Below, one piece after another: positions 11,678-22,955 of a DNA stretch of 64,000 nucleotides. The number at the start of each line of letters is the position of its first letter. Within the stretch, counting starts at the first letter, position 1. Location: positions 985,024 to 1,049,023 of the forward strand of contig CM074811.1 in the NCBI GenBank assembly GCA_037447605.1, read 5' to 3'. The notes beneath the pieces are model-generated. The model was not told the DNA's origin. It saw only the letters and a program-made list of their open reading frames with translations, and did no database searches. The DNA is from Zygnema circumcarinatum. Taxonomy: Eukaryota; Streptophyta; Zygnematophyceae; Zygnematales; Zygnemataceae. The position numbers were made by a program, and so were the translations under genes.

Positions 11678-12990
11678 TTCTCAGGAAGCTTTATCCCGCA
11701 CAAAATACCACCCTGCCGCTCCCCCTTCCTCACACTGATTCCAATATCCCCTTTCCCCCGACCAGAAACCATAGACTCCCGCCTCCCTCCTCTCGCCCAC
11801 CCTCCCGATGCCTGTCACCTGCCCCTGGGGCAAAATCAAATCAGCAAATCTATGGCAGAAAAATGATCAAAAAGTAAACGAAATCCTCGTGGTGATGAAG
11901 ACACGCGCAAAGCTGCCCTTCGAGCCAGCCGTCCTGCAGCTCTTGTTCAAGCCCTATCTATCCTTTTCCGCCATGGCTTCTTCTGCTCGGAGGGGATGGC
12001 AAGCAGCCCTTTCACTCCCACAGGTAAACCGTACAATTCGTACGTCACGTACAGTTCGTACAGTGTGTGGTCGCGTGGCCACATGTACAAGGGACGTTCT
12101 CCGTTTAACATGCCCCATTCTGTGTTGGCCGTACAAATAACGGAGGGTTCCACGTGCGACCGCCAGCACAGCAAGGGGAGAGTGCCAGCGTGCCAGGCCA
12201 GCGCCGCATTTCCGGCTCTCCGTGCGGACACGGACGGTTGACAGTACGGAAAGATGTACAGACATCAGGGGGGAAATAAATGCCCGCCCAGCGAAGTGCG
12301 CCCGCTTGTCCACAAAAAGACAAGACAGTGGACACGTGTCGCCCGATGCGCAATGGCCGGCGGGATTCTGCGGTCCCTATGAGTTGCCACGTTGCAGCGC
12401 TGGCTAAAGGACGGTGCCACGTCGCCTCCGTGAGGGGTTACAGCCAATGGAAGGGCGTCGTCAAGCGTGTGACGGGGCCGGCCGCCAGCGCGGCGAGGGG
12501 GCGGGGGGGCTGCAACGGCGAGCGTTCGGGGGGCCGTGGTCGGTGGCCGCTTGGGTAGGCATACGGACAGCGCTCTGAGGGTTAAGTCCGTGGACAAAAG
12601 TCAAAAAGCGCGGGAGCGAAAAAAATAAGGGAATCATCAACGACCCGTACAGTGCGGTACGGTGCGGTACGGCGGCTGGGACGGGCTGGGACGAGGGGTT
12701 TTAGGGTTTGGAGGGTTTTAACAATATGGAGTTCGGTTGGTTCAACTTTATTCAACTTTGTCAGTTTTGCTGACGTGGTTCAACCTGGATGACGTAATCT
12801 TGGCACTGGCGGACCGGTCAGAAAGTATTTGGCCCCGCGGGCAGGCCCCTGTTTCGTGCCCCATGACGTCAACAATCAAAGTGTGCACCAAATTTTTTTT
12901 TGAATACGGTAAGAAAGGAGGTACAGAAAATACGAACACTACGGACATGGCGGACAGTACTGTACGAACAGTGCGGACAGTGTGCATCCA
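11678..12990. promoter_or_regulatory. PCO upstream region with GTAC-core cluster
   Basis: No coding frame is credible. From about 12028 to 12135 the word GTAC occurs repeatedly, often as CGTAC or TTCGTAC(A/G), just upstream of the PCO start (ATG at 11677, minus strand). A second patch at about 12645-12672 repeats GTGCGGTACGG. A TTTAGGGTTT telo-box-like word is at about 12700-12710. G-box-like CACGTG words also occur. Promoter function is inference from position. Confidence 0.45.
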
Positions 12991-13249
12991 CGCGTGAGTC
13001 ACGTGTCACCCGCCGCCATCCCGGCGCCAGCCGTGACGGGGCACGCTGGCGTGGCAGTGGCATGGGCCTGGCACGTGCGATCGCGTGCCCGGGCGCTGTC
13101 CAGCACTCGATGCCCTAGACGCCACATGGCGCATTTTCATTCGCGCTAACTGCGCGGCGGCGCCCCGCCTTTCTTGTGCCAACCGTATCGCACGTGCGAA
13201 CGGGGGAAGGGCAGCCTCTGAAAAACTTCGTTCCGGAGGTTGCAAACTT

Positions 13250-13520
13250 ACAGGTCGGGCGATTGGACCAACCATTCGACTGGTTGCCAACCATTAGATG
13301 TCCAACTATTGGCGAACCATGGGATGGCAATGGTTGGACGTCTAATGTTTGCCAACCATTCGATTGGTTACAACCATTGGCTCAAGATCGAAACTACCAT
13401 TCGAATGGTTCGGAACCAGTGAATGCCAATGCTTGCCAACCATTCGAATGGTTGCCAAGCATTGGCTTCCAACCATTGCTATCCAATGGTTGTCCAATGG
13501 TTGCCGTCCAGTGGTCCGAC
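13250..13520. repeat. CCATTGG/CCATTCGAATGG imperfect palindrome array
   Basis: About 270 bp built from many variants of the word CCAACCATT(G/C)G, including perfect inverted pairs such as CCATTCGAATGG (twice). Spacing is irregular at about 12-25 bp. It is rich in CCAAT/ATTGG pentamers. Similar arrays recur at about 5885-6030, 34270-34520 and 57205-57310. No coding frame is credible. Confidence 0.75.
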
Positions 13521-14433
13521 CCGTGAAACTTTCCACGTCCGCTTGACAACTCCAACCGGTCGAAGGAAGGAGCTTGGCCCGTCAGGACGCGCCCTAAAAA
13601 CAGAAGCAGAAAAAAAACAAAAAACCATTCCCCCGGGCAGCCCGCCGGAGATATTTCGCCGTGTTTTCGCTTTCTGACAGGCAAGAGTGCCGTACCGTAC
13701 GGTAGCTTTCCTGAACCCTCCGCGCAGCCGACAAAAGCCGGTTTCGTGGCGGGACGGGCAGGGTTCAGGGACCACGCGAACCGCCGCGGGACGGCGCCGG
13801 CGGTGCAATGATTGGTTTGTGGCCCGCGGGCGGGCGTCGCTGGCGAGTGGGCCCGGGGCTCGGGGACAGCGGTCATTACAAAGAATATTTTTGCAAAAGT
13901 TCAAGTAGAACGGATGTTTGTTTGAACTCACGATGGCTCACGACTCGCGTTCGGATAAAAAAGAACCATTCAAAATTGAAATCTCCCGCCCGAGCGGCGC
14001 TGAGCACGGCCGCATTTCCCTTTTTGCAGCGCATCTTGGAGGGATTTTGGTTTGGATTTCGGCCATTCCGCCTCCGTACACGAACTGTACCATGGAGAAT
14101 CCATGTCAACAACTGTGCCTTCGCGCGTGCGAGGGTTCGAACTCCGCCCCCTCCAAAGTCCAAGCCGGCACGCGCCGCAACGACTGCGACGCACGGTAGG
14201 GGCACTGATCAGCAACGCCACGTGGCAGACCTGCATGGAAGGCCGCGTGGCAGCTATGTGGCCGTCCCGCGATCCGCGCTGCCGGTCCTTCGCCGACTGC
14301 GCCGGAAATCAGTCCGTACAGGTTTGCCAATCACGTGGCAGCACATGGCCACGTGTCGCGTGGCTAGTGGTTGGCACGAGCAAGATGTGCTCTAGAAAGC
14401 TCGATTTGGTCTGTGCAAGGGCAGTGGCCGGAT
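13521..14433. other. gene-free GC-rich spacer
   Basis: Short overlapping frames on both strands are typical of GC-rich non-coding DNA. Several CACGTGG G-box-like words are present. I see no gene. Confidence 0.5.
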
Positions 14434-14963
14434 CGTGATCTTGGATTCTTGGAATATTTTGGATTTTCTGAATATCTTAGATTAATAGGGGGAGTCAGAC
14501 CTTGACCAGCGCCAAACCAATTCCGCGAGCCCGTCGGGCCAATTCCGCGTTGTACGGCAGGCCTTTTTCGCCAAAAGTGCACGTTCGACGCCCGAGCCTG
14601 TATCTCATTTTTGTAACCTATTTCGAAGTACGGACAAACCTATTTCGAAGTACGGACGGGACAGACAGGTTCGGGGGGAGCCGCGGTTTCCGATCCGAAT
14701 TCTGCAATCGAAATCAATACCTTTCCGCCGGTGGAATCTTTCAATTCCGCGGGCGATGGTCAAGGTCTGACTCCCCCTAATGTAAGATATCGGATTCCAG
14801 AAAGAAATCTAGGATTTTCAGGAAGTCTGGAATACTGGGAAGATCTTGGATTTCATGAAGATCTTGGATTCTTGTAAGATCTCAGATTCCAGAAAGATCT
14901 TGCATTCTGAGAAGATCTTGGATTCTATGAAGATATTGAATCCTGAGACGATCCATGATCCGC
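14434..14963. repeat. 18-bp minisatellite, split by a MITE
   Basis: Units of 18 bp resembling AAGATCTTGGATTCnnnn run from about 14434 to 14486 and resume from 14779 to about 14963, about 12 units in all. One unit is 20-21 bp long. The split is caused by the element at 14487-14778. Confidence 0.85.
14487..14778. mobile_element. 292-bp MITE, TIR AGGGGGAGTCAGACC, 3-bp target duplication AAT
   Basis: The ends are exact inverted repeats (AGGGGGAGTCAGACCTTGACC and its complement). AAT flanks both sides. Removing the element plus one AAT restores an exact 18-bp unit of the surrounding minisatellite, so the boundaries and the 3-bp duplication are well supported. A related copy of 202 bp lies at 39366-39567. 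A 3-bp duplication is usual for PIF/Harbinger- or CACTA-like elements. No transposase is encoded. Confidence 0.85.
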
Positions 14964-15448
14964 TTCCAGGCCTACCCCATGTTGAGGCCATCACCCGCCA
15001 GCCGCCGCCGGCCCCATTCCCCAATCATCCAGTTCAACATTGTTCCCTTGGCCCATTCCACCCACCGACCAGGTCCATGCTCGCGCTGAGCCACGCATGG
15101 TGCCATGGCATGGCATCACATGGCACGGCCACATCTCCGCAACCCTAAAACGATCTCAAGCTTATAAAGAGGCTGACAATGCAAATAAAAATTTGTTCTC
15201 TTATAAATAAATCATAAGAATAAAAATATAAACATTTACAAAATACCTACACCGAAGCCATATTCCTCGCCCCCTTTCCCTCGTGACACCGCCTCTCCTC
15301 TCCTTCCCCATTCCCCACCTTCCCCACTCACACCCGTCCAACCTCCCCAGGGAGCCTTCACCCCCCCCCCCCCTCCCTCCCTCCCTCTCCCCCTCCCCCT
15401 CTCCCTCCCCACCTCCCTCCCTTCTCCCTCCCTCTCTCCCCCCCTCTC
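14964..15448. other. intergenic spacer with CT tract, 3' flank of kinase A
   Basis: No gene. A C/T-rich stretch (about 15359-15465) reaches the stop codon of kinase A on its 3' side. Confidence 0.5.
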
Positions 15449-18400
15449 TCACCGCCCGCTTCCCCACTCATCACTCCCCACCCCTCTCCCACTCGCCGCG
15501 GACTGCATGTGAGTCAGCCGCAGCTTCCCCGAGCCGGGCCCGTCCAGCACGTTCGTGAGCATGTCCACGATGTCGCCCATCTCCGGCCTCATCTTGGCGT
15601 CCCCCCGGATGCAGTGCTTGGCCGCCAAGGCGAGCTTTTTGGCCACTTTCTCGGGGAAGGGGTCCGCGAGGTTGGGGTCCGCGAGCCGCTTCACGTCGAG
15701 GATGCCTTTTGAGAGGAGGGGTTTGGCCCAGCTCGTGAGGGAGACGGGTTCGCCGCTCTTGCTGCTGCCCATGGCGCGCCGCCCTGTGAGCAGCTCAAGG
15801 AGGAGGACTCCGTACGCGTAGACATCGCTCTTCTTTGTCAGGCGGCCTGGGACGGGAAGGAGGGGGAGAGAGGGAGAGAGGGAGGGGGAGGAAGGGAGAG
15901 AGGGAGGTAGGGAGGGAGAGAGGGAGGGAGGGAGAGGGGGAGAGAGAGGTGGAGAGAGTGGGAGGCAGAGGGAGAGAGAGGGAGGGAGGGACAGAGAGAG
16001 GGAGAGAGGGAGAGAGAGGGAGGCAGCGAGAGAGAGGGAGGGAGGGAGAGAGAGAGAAGGGTCTCTCGAGCTTTGAGTTTTCGATTATCGATCTCCAACA
16101 CTGATGTATGAGTCTCATTTGTCATCACAAGACAAATGACTTGTTTTGAACAGTTTCAATTAACATGTTTGTGGATATGGACACCATCAGCGGTCCTGCG
16201 AAGTGATTAGTCCAAATTTTTTTAAGAGAGAGGGAGGTGAGCGAGACAGAGAAGGTGGGGAATAAAGGAGAGAGCGAGAAGTGAGAGGAAGGGAGAGAAT
16301 GGAGAGACGGGGAGAGAAGACAAGGGAGAAATTAACCATCAAAGCTTTCCTCCTCTTTACACTCCTCAAATGTGAACAACTTTCCACTTTCCCTCCCTCC
16401 CTCCCTCCTCCCCCTTTCCGCCCCCCTCCCCACTTCCCCCATCCTCCCCTTCCCCCTCCCCTCCCTCTCCCCCTCTCCTCCCCTTCCCCCTCCCCCTCCC
16501 CTCTCCCCCTCTCCTCCCCTTCCCCCTCCCCCTCCCCTCTCCCCCTCTCCTCCCCCTCCCCCATCCTCCCTCCCCACTCCCCCTCTCCCCCTCCCCTTCC
16601 CCCTCCCCCCTCCCCCCTCCCCTGCAAAGTTGTGGTGTTCAAGGATTTTAGGGTTGGACCTGTCTCTGCGTAGCGAGGGTCGAGGTATCCCATGGTGCCC
16701 ATAATCGCTGTGGTCACATGGGTCTTTCCCATTTGCGGCCCTTCCTTGGCCAGACCAAAGTCAGTCAGTTTTGCGAAAAAGCTCTGCACTCACAAACCAA
16801 GTTCTGACTAAGCTTCCTGGAACTTCCAAACTTCCAAAACCAAGGCAGAACAGCCGCCTCTCTTTGAACCCTCCTCTGCAGGCACAAAGGCAAGCATCAA
16901 TCAGCTTTTGCAGGTTAACCAAAGGGCTAACCAGCATAAGCTTGCTGCAATATCGGCAGCTGCAGCTTCTCTGACATAGTTTCAGACCAAAAAGCTGACC
17001 GCGATTTAGTCGTATCGGTCTGGTGAGCTACCGAAAGATTTGTCAAAGCTGTCTGAAATTTATGCTCTCGAAGGATAAGCTGCTCAAACTCACTAAGATT
17101 TGTAGGAGGAAAGTGTGAGCGGATCGGTTTTTAAGGGCAACAAAAAGTGTTACATTCACTTTGTATGCTCTTTTCATTCACGTTGTCTAACCTTGGGAAG
17201 CTGCTCATGTTCTACTGCAAGATGATGTGGAGAATGGACAGAAACAGTAAAAAATATAACAAAGCCACAAGTCGTGTCGTGTTTTTGGTTTATTATAGCA
17301 TTCCCAAAGCCTTTCTTGTAGTACTTCATATTCCACTTCTTCTTCCGACTGTTTATATATCGTGTCCAGAAGTTTATTAAAATTTTGTGGTACTGCTTCT
17401 ATGACATTTTTTTATCTCATATCCTGCGCGAGACAGCCCCAAAAGGGCCCCCTCCCATAGTGTAGCGACCCACAGGACTGCTGCGAGCCAATGAATGATC
17501 CATCGCCACATGGATTCAAGGGATAGTCGTGCCCGAAAAGCAGAAAGTTCAAGGATTGGTTTGGCTTGGCTCTCTCTCTCCCTCTCCTCTCTCTCTCTCT
17601 CTCTCTCTCGAACGCTGAGGTAGAGTCCGGACCAGAGCCCAGCAATCGAAACAGAGAGAAGAGTACGATTGGGAGTTTCATGCTTTACTGTCTAAAAGCG
17701 ATTTGGACTACTGACCTGTCATCATCTATCTATACCCCCATGGTTCAATCCCTGGAGTATAGAAAGCTGGCAGTAGTTCCACCAAAGATTCTCTTCAAAA
17801 TCTGCATGTTTTCCTTAAAACGCTTCACTGTCCCGTTCTGAAGCTCGTGCCAGCTTCCTTCCATAAGCAGTAATCCGTCAGAAAAAACAGACTGTACGAA
17901 CTGCTCGGACTGTACGGACTCACCTCATCCAGCAAGATATTCGGTGCTTTAAAGTCGCGATGAATGACGTTTCTACTATGGAGGTGAGCCAATCCGCGGG
18001 CTGCATCGATGGCAATCCCCACTCTCTGCCTCCAAGTGAGGGGTTGAGCATCGCTTGGGTCTGCACAAAGGTCTCCAAAGGGTTCAGGTTTCTCTACCAT
18101 CTGAATAAGTAGGTGAAGAGCTGATGGAGTCATATAGAAGGCACTGTTTTGGCATACATAATGAGGAAAAGGGACTCAGAGAGTGCAGCCCACCTGACAT
18201 TTTCTGTGAAGTTCAATTCAGGAAGTCTGAAGAGACGAAGGGTGGGGGAGAATTTGCAGCTTTTAAGGAAAGACCCCTTTTTGTGTGCTAGTATAGGACC
18301 GTTTCTTTCACTTACAATACAAAACTGACACATTAGCTCTGCCCGCAGGGCTAACCATTGACCCCAATGATCTTGTGAACTAGAAACCAAGTTTTTTTTG

Positions 18401-20256
18401 TCACCGACATAATAATGCTCATAATGCTGAAGATGATGATTTCACCTGCTTGGGCTTCAAGATTCGTATACCTGCAAATAGGTGGTAGTCCAAACTCCCG
18501 AGGGGCACAAATTCATAGACGAGAAGCCGCTCTGCTTCGTGGATGCAGTAACCAAGTAATTGAACTAAATTGGGGTGCACTACATTCCCCAAAACCAAAA
18601 TTTCTCGCTGTCAAAAAGAATGTGCCCACTCCCTCGCCCAACAACACCTTTGGTCAGTCAATTGACTAACACTCTGCATGGCAGCTCCTCTACAAAATCT
18701 TTCCTTGCATTAAGTACCTTACCACCTTACCCCCTCCCTCCTCGTCCTCACTTATTCACTCTCTCATCTACTTCGCTTATCCAAGCTAGTCTTCTTCGGA
18801 GATTGGACTTACCAGCCATTCTTGATGCCCTTGATAGCTATCGGCATTCAGCTTCTTTACCGCCACTGGAAGTACGCTAACTTTCTCTTCCTCCATGACT
18901 GGGAGAAATCCTTTGAATACCATCCCAAACCCGCCCTCCCCGAGAACATAGTTCGGACTGAACGAATTCGTAGCATCCGAAAGCTGCTGATAAGTGAACA
19001 CATCAAGGTTTGAAACGCTTGGAAATCGATCCAAGGGAGAACAGAGAGGGTCCGGGAGTGGTGGGAGAGGGACAGGACTGGGAGGGGTCTCCGGGGGAGG
19101 TACAACTGGAGGATCTCTGAAGGATCTGTAAGTTTTTTTCAGAGGGGATGTGCCTGAAATAGGTGGGAAAAAGGGCAGGGGAGGAGTCGGTTGATAAGGG
19201 GGGAACAAAACATGGGTTGAGATGTGAAGTAGGAGGACACTCATCTATGAAATTTAAGGTGAGAGATTTCCATAAAGTGTGCAGAGAATATGAGTAGTCA
19301 GCACGACGAGTGTATCCTACTAGTGGTGTGATAGTAGTCGGAGGAAGCAATGGTCGGCTTTGCGCTAGATTTTCAGAAAAAAAACGCAGCTTTTGAAATA
19401 CATGAAACATGAGCAAATTGTCAGGAAAAGACAAAGACGACCTTCAAACGATCAAGATAAGAGTTTTCTAGCTTAATAGACATTAAAAATATGAGTGTTT
19501 AACAAAGTACACGAGAGGATAGACTATAGAAAATGTCAGATAGCACGTAAATAAGGCAGCATAATTAAGTACTAAGAACGCTATCAAACTAAAAAAGAAA
19601 TACTATGATCACATTCAGCCCCTGTACCTTTAATTTTATTACACTTCATGGAGAAACTTGCTATAACCAAACAAATGTTTGGGCTCCAAACGTGATCATC
19701 TGTCTTGAGCTTGCTTGCTTCTTCTCCCTCTCCCTTTCGCTCGCTCTCCCCCCTCCCCCTCACTCTCCCCGTCTCCCCCCACACCCCCCCCCCCGTTCCC
19801 CCTCCTTCTCCCTCTCTCTCACTCTCTCTGTTATTCTTGTGAGCGCGCACGAGAGCTTGCGGCTCTTGCAGCTACCTTAACCATCCGGCAATATTTGTAT
19901 TAAGGACCACTAAGCCGCGAATCTGCGGGGCCCAACTCCGTTCTATAACTAACTTAAACAGCGCATCCTCCATGCAACATTCAGAACCGGAGCCACTGAA
20001 CAGGAAGAGAATATCAATGGCACAGGACGCCCTAATGATGGCTTTTGAAAGCATACTGAGCTTCCAACTTTAGGGTTTCTTGAATCAAACCCATGCTATC
20101 ATAGTGTCCGAACTTAGGTAACGAGGCCACCTTGTCAGATTGACCACACAAGGGCAAGAAAAGCAAAGCCGACATGTTAAATAAATTATGCCAAATCTCA
20201 CCGTGTTTGCCTTCAACGGGGGCATTACCGCCCATAAAGGACGAACAGGCGCCCAT
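15449..20256 (-). CDS. receptor-like cytoplasmic kinase A (RLCK, acylated, RD type)
   Basis: Six minus-strand exons join in phase: 20256-20202, 19153-18813, 18607-18472, 18060-17924, 16783-16660 and 15846-15449, giving 396 residues. The first exon encodes [18 protein letters not shown]. Gly2 followed by Cys4 is a typical N-myristoylation plus palmitoylation signal, so plasma-membrane attachment is likely. After a Pro-rich linker comes [13 protein letters not shown], then a Ser/Thr kinase domain with these elements: glycine loop [16 protein letters not shown] lysine, helix-C Glu in WLREI, HRD at 211-213 with Asn218, and DFG at 231-233. Subdomain XI has the RPEM arginine. The APE position reads DPRY, so the usual Glu is absent. 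RLCKs relay signals from receptor kinases in immunity and development. Genes B and C downstream share the same exon plan. Confidence is high for family and splicing, low for specific pathway. Confidence 0.93.
15853..16062. repeat. GA-rich (GGGAGA)n tract in kinase A intron 5
   Basis: About 210 bp of almost pure purine on the plus strand. On the sense (minus) strand it is a long polypyrimidine tract ending a few bases from the exon 6 acceptor. Confidence 0.9.
16381..16619. repeat. CT-rich (CCCCTCTCC)n tract in kinase A intron 5
   Basis: About 240 bp of almost pure pyrimidine on the plus strand, hence polypurine on the sense strand, starting about 40 nt after the exon 5 donor. It is complementary in composition to the tract at the other end of the same intron. 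Confidence 0.9.
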
Positions 20257-20754
20257 TGAGAGTGGGGACGTGTCCCGCAATGTCTGAAAGTGCCGTTCAA
20301 GAAGAGCATGTGGTAACCCTAAAGCGCAGGCACTGAAGAATCTATCTGAGGTCAGACGGAATCCTGGAAGGAGCGCCCTTGCCCGGATGCTCTCCTGCCT
20401 CCATTCATTTATACGTTAACGAAACAGCGCTAAATTAGCTCCTGCAACCCTTTCTCTGTTACTTCTCTCTCCTTTCTCTCCCCTGTCTCCCCTCTCACGC
20501 ACTCTTGAATCAAGATTCCTGCTCGTTAAACTTTCCAATTGGTTCTCTTTCCCATTACTGGTGTATGCATGGTCTCCCCTTCCTCTTTCCTTCTCCTTTC
20601 CTTCCCTGCTTCTACGATCTCCCCTCCTGCTGCCTCTCCCTCCCCGCCCTCACCCTCCTATCCTCCCACGCTCCCTCCCCCTCCTGCCTCCTCCCTCTCC
20701 CTCCAACGGTGTCTTCCTTCCGCCCCCTCACCTCTCTCCCAAACCCAGGCCTCT
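20257..20754. promoter_or_regulatory. upstream region of kinase A
   Basis: About 500 bp separate the kinase A start codon from a nested transposon. No coding frame is credible. A CT-rich tract occupies about 20580-20740. The core promoter is probably here, but no motif pins it down. Confidence 0.4.
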
Positions 20755-21868
20755 ACATTTAAGGGAATCAGTGTACGGAATCCCTTAAAATCCCATATGC
20801 AAATCCTTGACCCCCCTTAATTTATTTTTTAGGGACGATAAGGGATTGTCGGAGTTGACAGAATCGTACAAAAAATAGACTATCACTGTTACGGGTTACG
20901 GCTGAAACCTCAGTCGCGGTCGGTCAACGCCATGGCGCGAGAAATGGATGTGGCATTGGTCTCTCGATGGCGAGATGCATGCCATCACATGTGCATGGAC
21001 AACATCATCATGGGGAACCACGAGGAACTGGTCGCAAAGGAGCCGAAGACAAGGAAAAAGCTAGGAAAATTCTATTCTCACACCTTTTTTGTTTACACAC
21101 AGACCTTTTTTCGCCGGGTGGATCTCAAAATAGTAAAAAAAGGATTAACAACAGAAAATGCTCCTTTTACATTTTTTTGGAATCGAAACACACACGTTTT
21201 CCGTCGGGCAGAGTTTTTTTGAGCGGAAGATCCGTCCGCAACGAGTTCGGTCGCGGGTGTGCGTCCTTCGCACGTGCGGTAAATTCAGCCGTCGATTTTA
21301 TCTTAGATCGCACCACGGCAGATCACCGTTCGATCTGAAGCCGGGCTCGGTCTTAGCGAATGGCACGCGGCCACGTGTCACACAGCGCCAGCTTAAAGGT
21401 CCTCGTGTGTGACACGTGGGCGCGTGCCATTCGTTGGGACCGAGCCCGGCTGCAGATCGAACGGTGATCTGCCATGGTGCGATCAGAGATACAATCGACG
21501 GCTGAGATGAACCAAACGTGTGAGGGACGCACACCCGCGACCGATCTCGTGGCGGACGGATCTTCCGCTCCGAGCGGATTGTAAAAAACTCTGCCCGACG
21601 GAAAACGGGTGTGTGTCGATTCCAAAAAAAGCGTGAAAAGAGCATTTTCTGTTGTTAATCCTTTTTTTACTATTTTGAGATCTGCCCGGCGAAAAAAGGT
21701 CTGTGTGTAGACAAAAAAGGTGTGAGAATAGAATTTTCCAAAAGCTAGGGTAGGTTTTGTACGATTAGGTCATCCCCTACAATCCCTTATTCATCCCTTA
21801 AAACAAGGGACACGCAAGAATTTATCTATGGGATTTAAGGGATTTCATACACGTGTTCCCTTAAATGT
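20755..21868. mobile_element. outer TIR element, ACATTTAAGGGAA ends, host of a nested foldback
   Basis: The left end (ACATTTAAGGGAA, then AATCCCTTAAAATCCCATA) is matched inverted at the right end (21868 backwards), with scattered mismatches over about 50 bp. The interior includes a copy of the dispersed repeat (20929-21063) that is interrupted at 21064 by the inner foldback. No clear target duplication is seen at the outer ends. No transposase is encoded. Confidence 0.65.
21064..21739. mobile_element. 676-bp full-length foldback MITE with 8-bp target duplication AAAAGCTA
   Basis: Two arms of about 320-335 bp are near-perfect inverted copies with a short loop near 21385-21405. The ends are GGAAAATTCTATTCTCACACC and its complement. 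The 8 bp AAAAGCTA lie immediately outside both ends (21056-21063 and 21740-21747). It sits inside the element at 20755-21868, so it inserted later. An 8-bp duplication is usual for hAT-type elements. No protein is encoded. Confidence 0.88.
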
Positions 21869-22654
21869 TGGGGCCTGTCTGGGAGACTTCCATTTTTTTC
21901 CTCGTTGTACGGACAAGTACTGTTGCCGGCGGGCATTTTCGTTGAAATCTCGGGCTGGTCGTCGTTTATGATTGGCGAAGGTGCCGCGAACATTGAACAG
22001 AAAATATGAATATTTAAATATGTCCAACTTCAAGAATAAAAATGTTTTCGGCATCGATCTCATTTTATGGCGCGGCCGCCAGCGTGGACGGACAAAGGGA
22101 AAATGTCAAAACCGATTTGAATGAATAATCAGAGGCAACCCAGGACCAATGAACGAAGTCGTCGTCCGTACCTCCCAATCTCACCAGTCCCCTTTTCATT
22201 GGACCATTGACCTAGCCATAAATTATTGGCCTTAATTGCGGGGCCGAGTTTAGCTCGTTTCCAACTTAACTCGCGTCGAGCTACTTTCGAGCCCCTTTAT
22301 TTTTTACAGTCTGTCTCAACCAATGCGTAGGCGCCACGTGTACGTTTTCTGGGCGCCGCCATTTGCCGCGAGTGCTCTGATTCTCGTGACTTGGCCTGCC
22401 ACGTGACTGGCGTTCATTGGTCCTCCATGAGTGCAGGGATATTGGGCGAGTGGAAACTAGAATCTGAGGACGCATCAAATGACGGACGCCACATCAGCGC
22501 AATGGGTTAGCTCCCAGGAGGGTCGAGCGGAGCTGACGTGGCCTCAAGTTGGCCCGGCACACTTGCTCCCGCGGCCGAGCTGGCAGTTTCGCGATATCCT
22601 ATTTGGCTGCGCGTTGGCTGACGTGTCACCTGCCGGCGGTGTAAACATCACGAC

Positions 22655-22707
22655 GAGTCGAGTCGAGTCAAGACGAGTCAAGTCAAGTCAAGTCGAGTTG
22701 AGTTAAG
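22655..22707. repeat. GAGTC/AAGTC pentanucleotide repeat
   Basis: About ten tandem 5-bp units of GAGTC or AAGTC with small interruptions. Confidence 0.8.
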
Positions 22708-22859
22708 TACAGCCTTAATTCAACTCGAGGATTTTTGCGATAAACCAATGGAAAGTCGCTGCCTGCACGCTGACGTGGACGCGTCGACCGACAAGGCAGC
22801 TCTCGTGAGTCCTGGCTTGAGCGATGCTTTGCGAATCGCGATTCGCGACCCTAAATTCT

Positions 22860-22955
22860 AAACCGTAAAACCCTACAAACTCTATTAGACCACCTTGAAA
22901 AACCTTAACCCTGAAGCCCTACATCCTGCAAACCCTAAGCCCTAAAACCCTAATC
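22860..22955. repeat. telo-box-like CCCTAAA-type cluster
   Basis: Several scattered words of the plant telomere type (AAACCCTA, ACCCTAA, CCCTAAAACCC) with other sequence between. They are too irregular to be an array of telomeric repeats. Confidence 0.6.

Noticed and set aside
13394-14438. Several 110-195 codon frames on both strands upstream of PCO
   Set aside because: Mutually overlapping frames in GC-rich DNA that run into the CCATTGG array; no splice or domain support.
16187-16577. Gly/Arg/Glu-rich extension of the kinase A activation-segment exon
   Set aside because: A donor at 16659 ends the exon and the rest is a purine tract in the intron. The next exon continues the kinase in phase.
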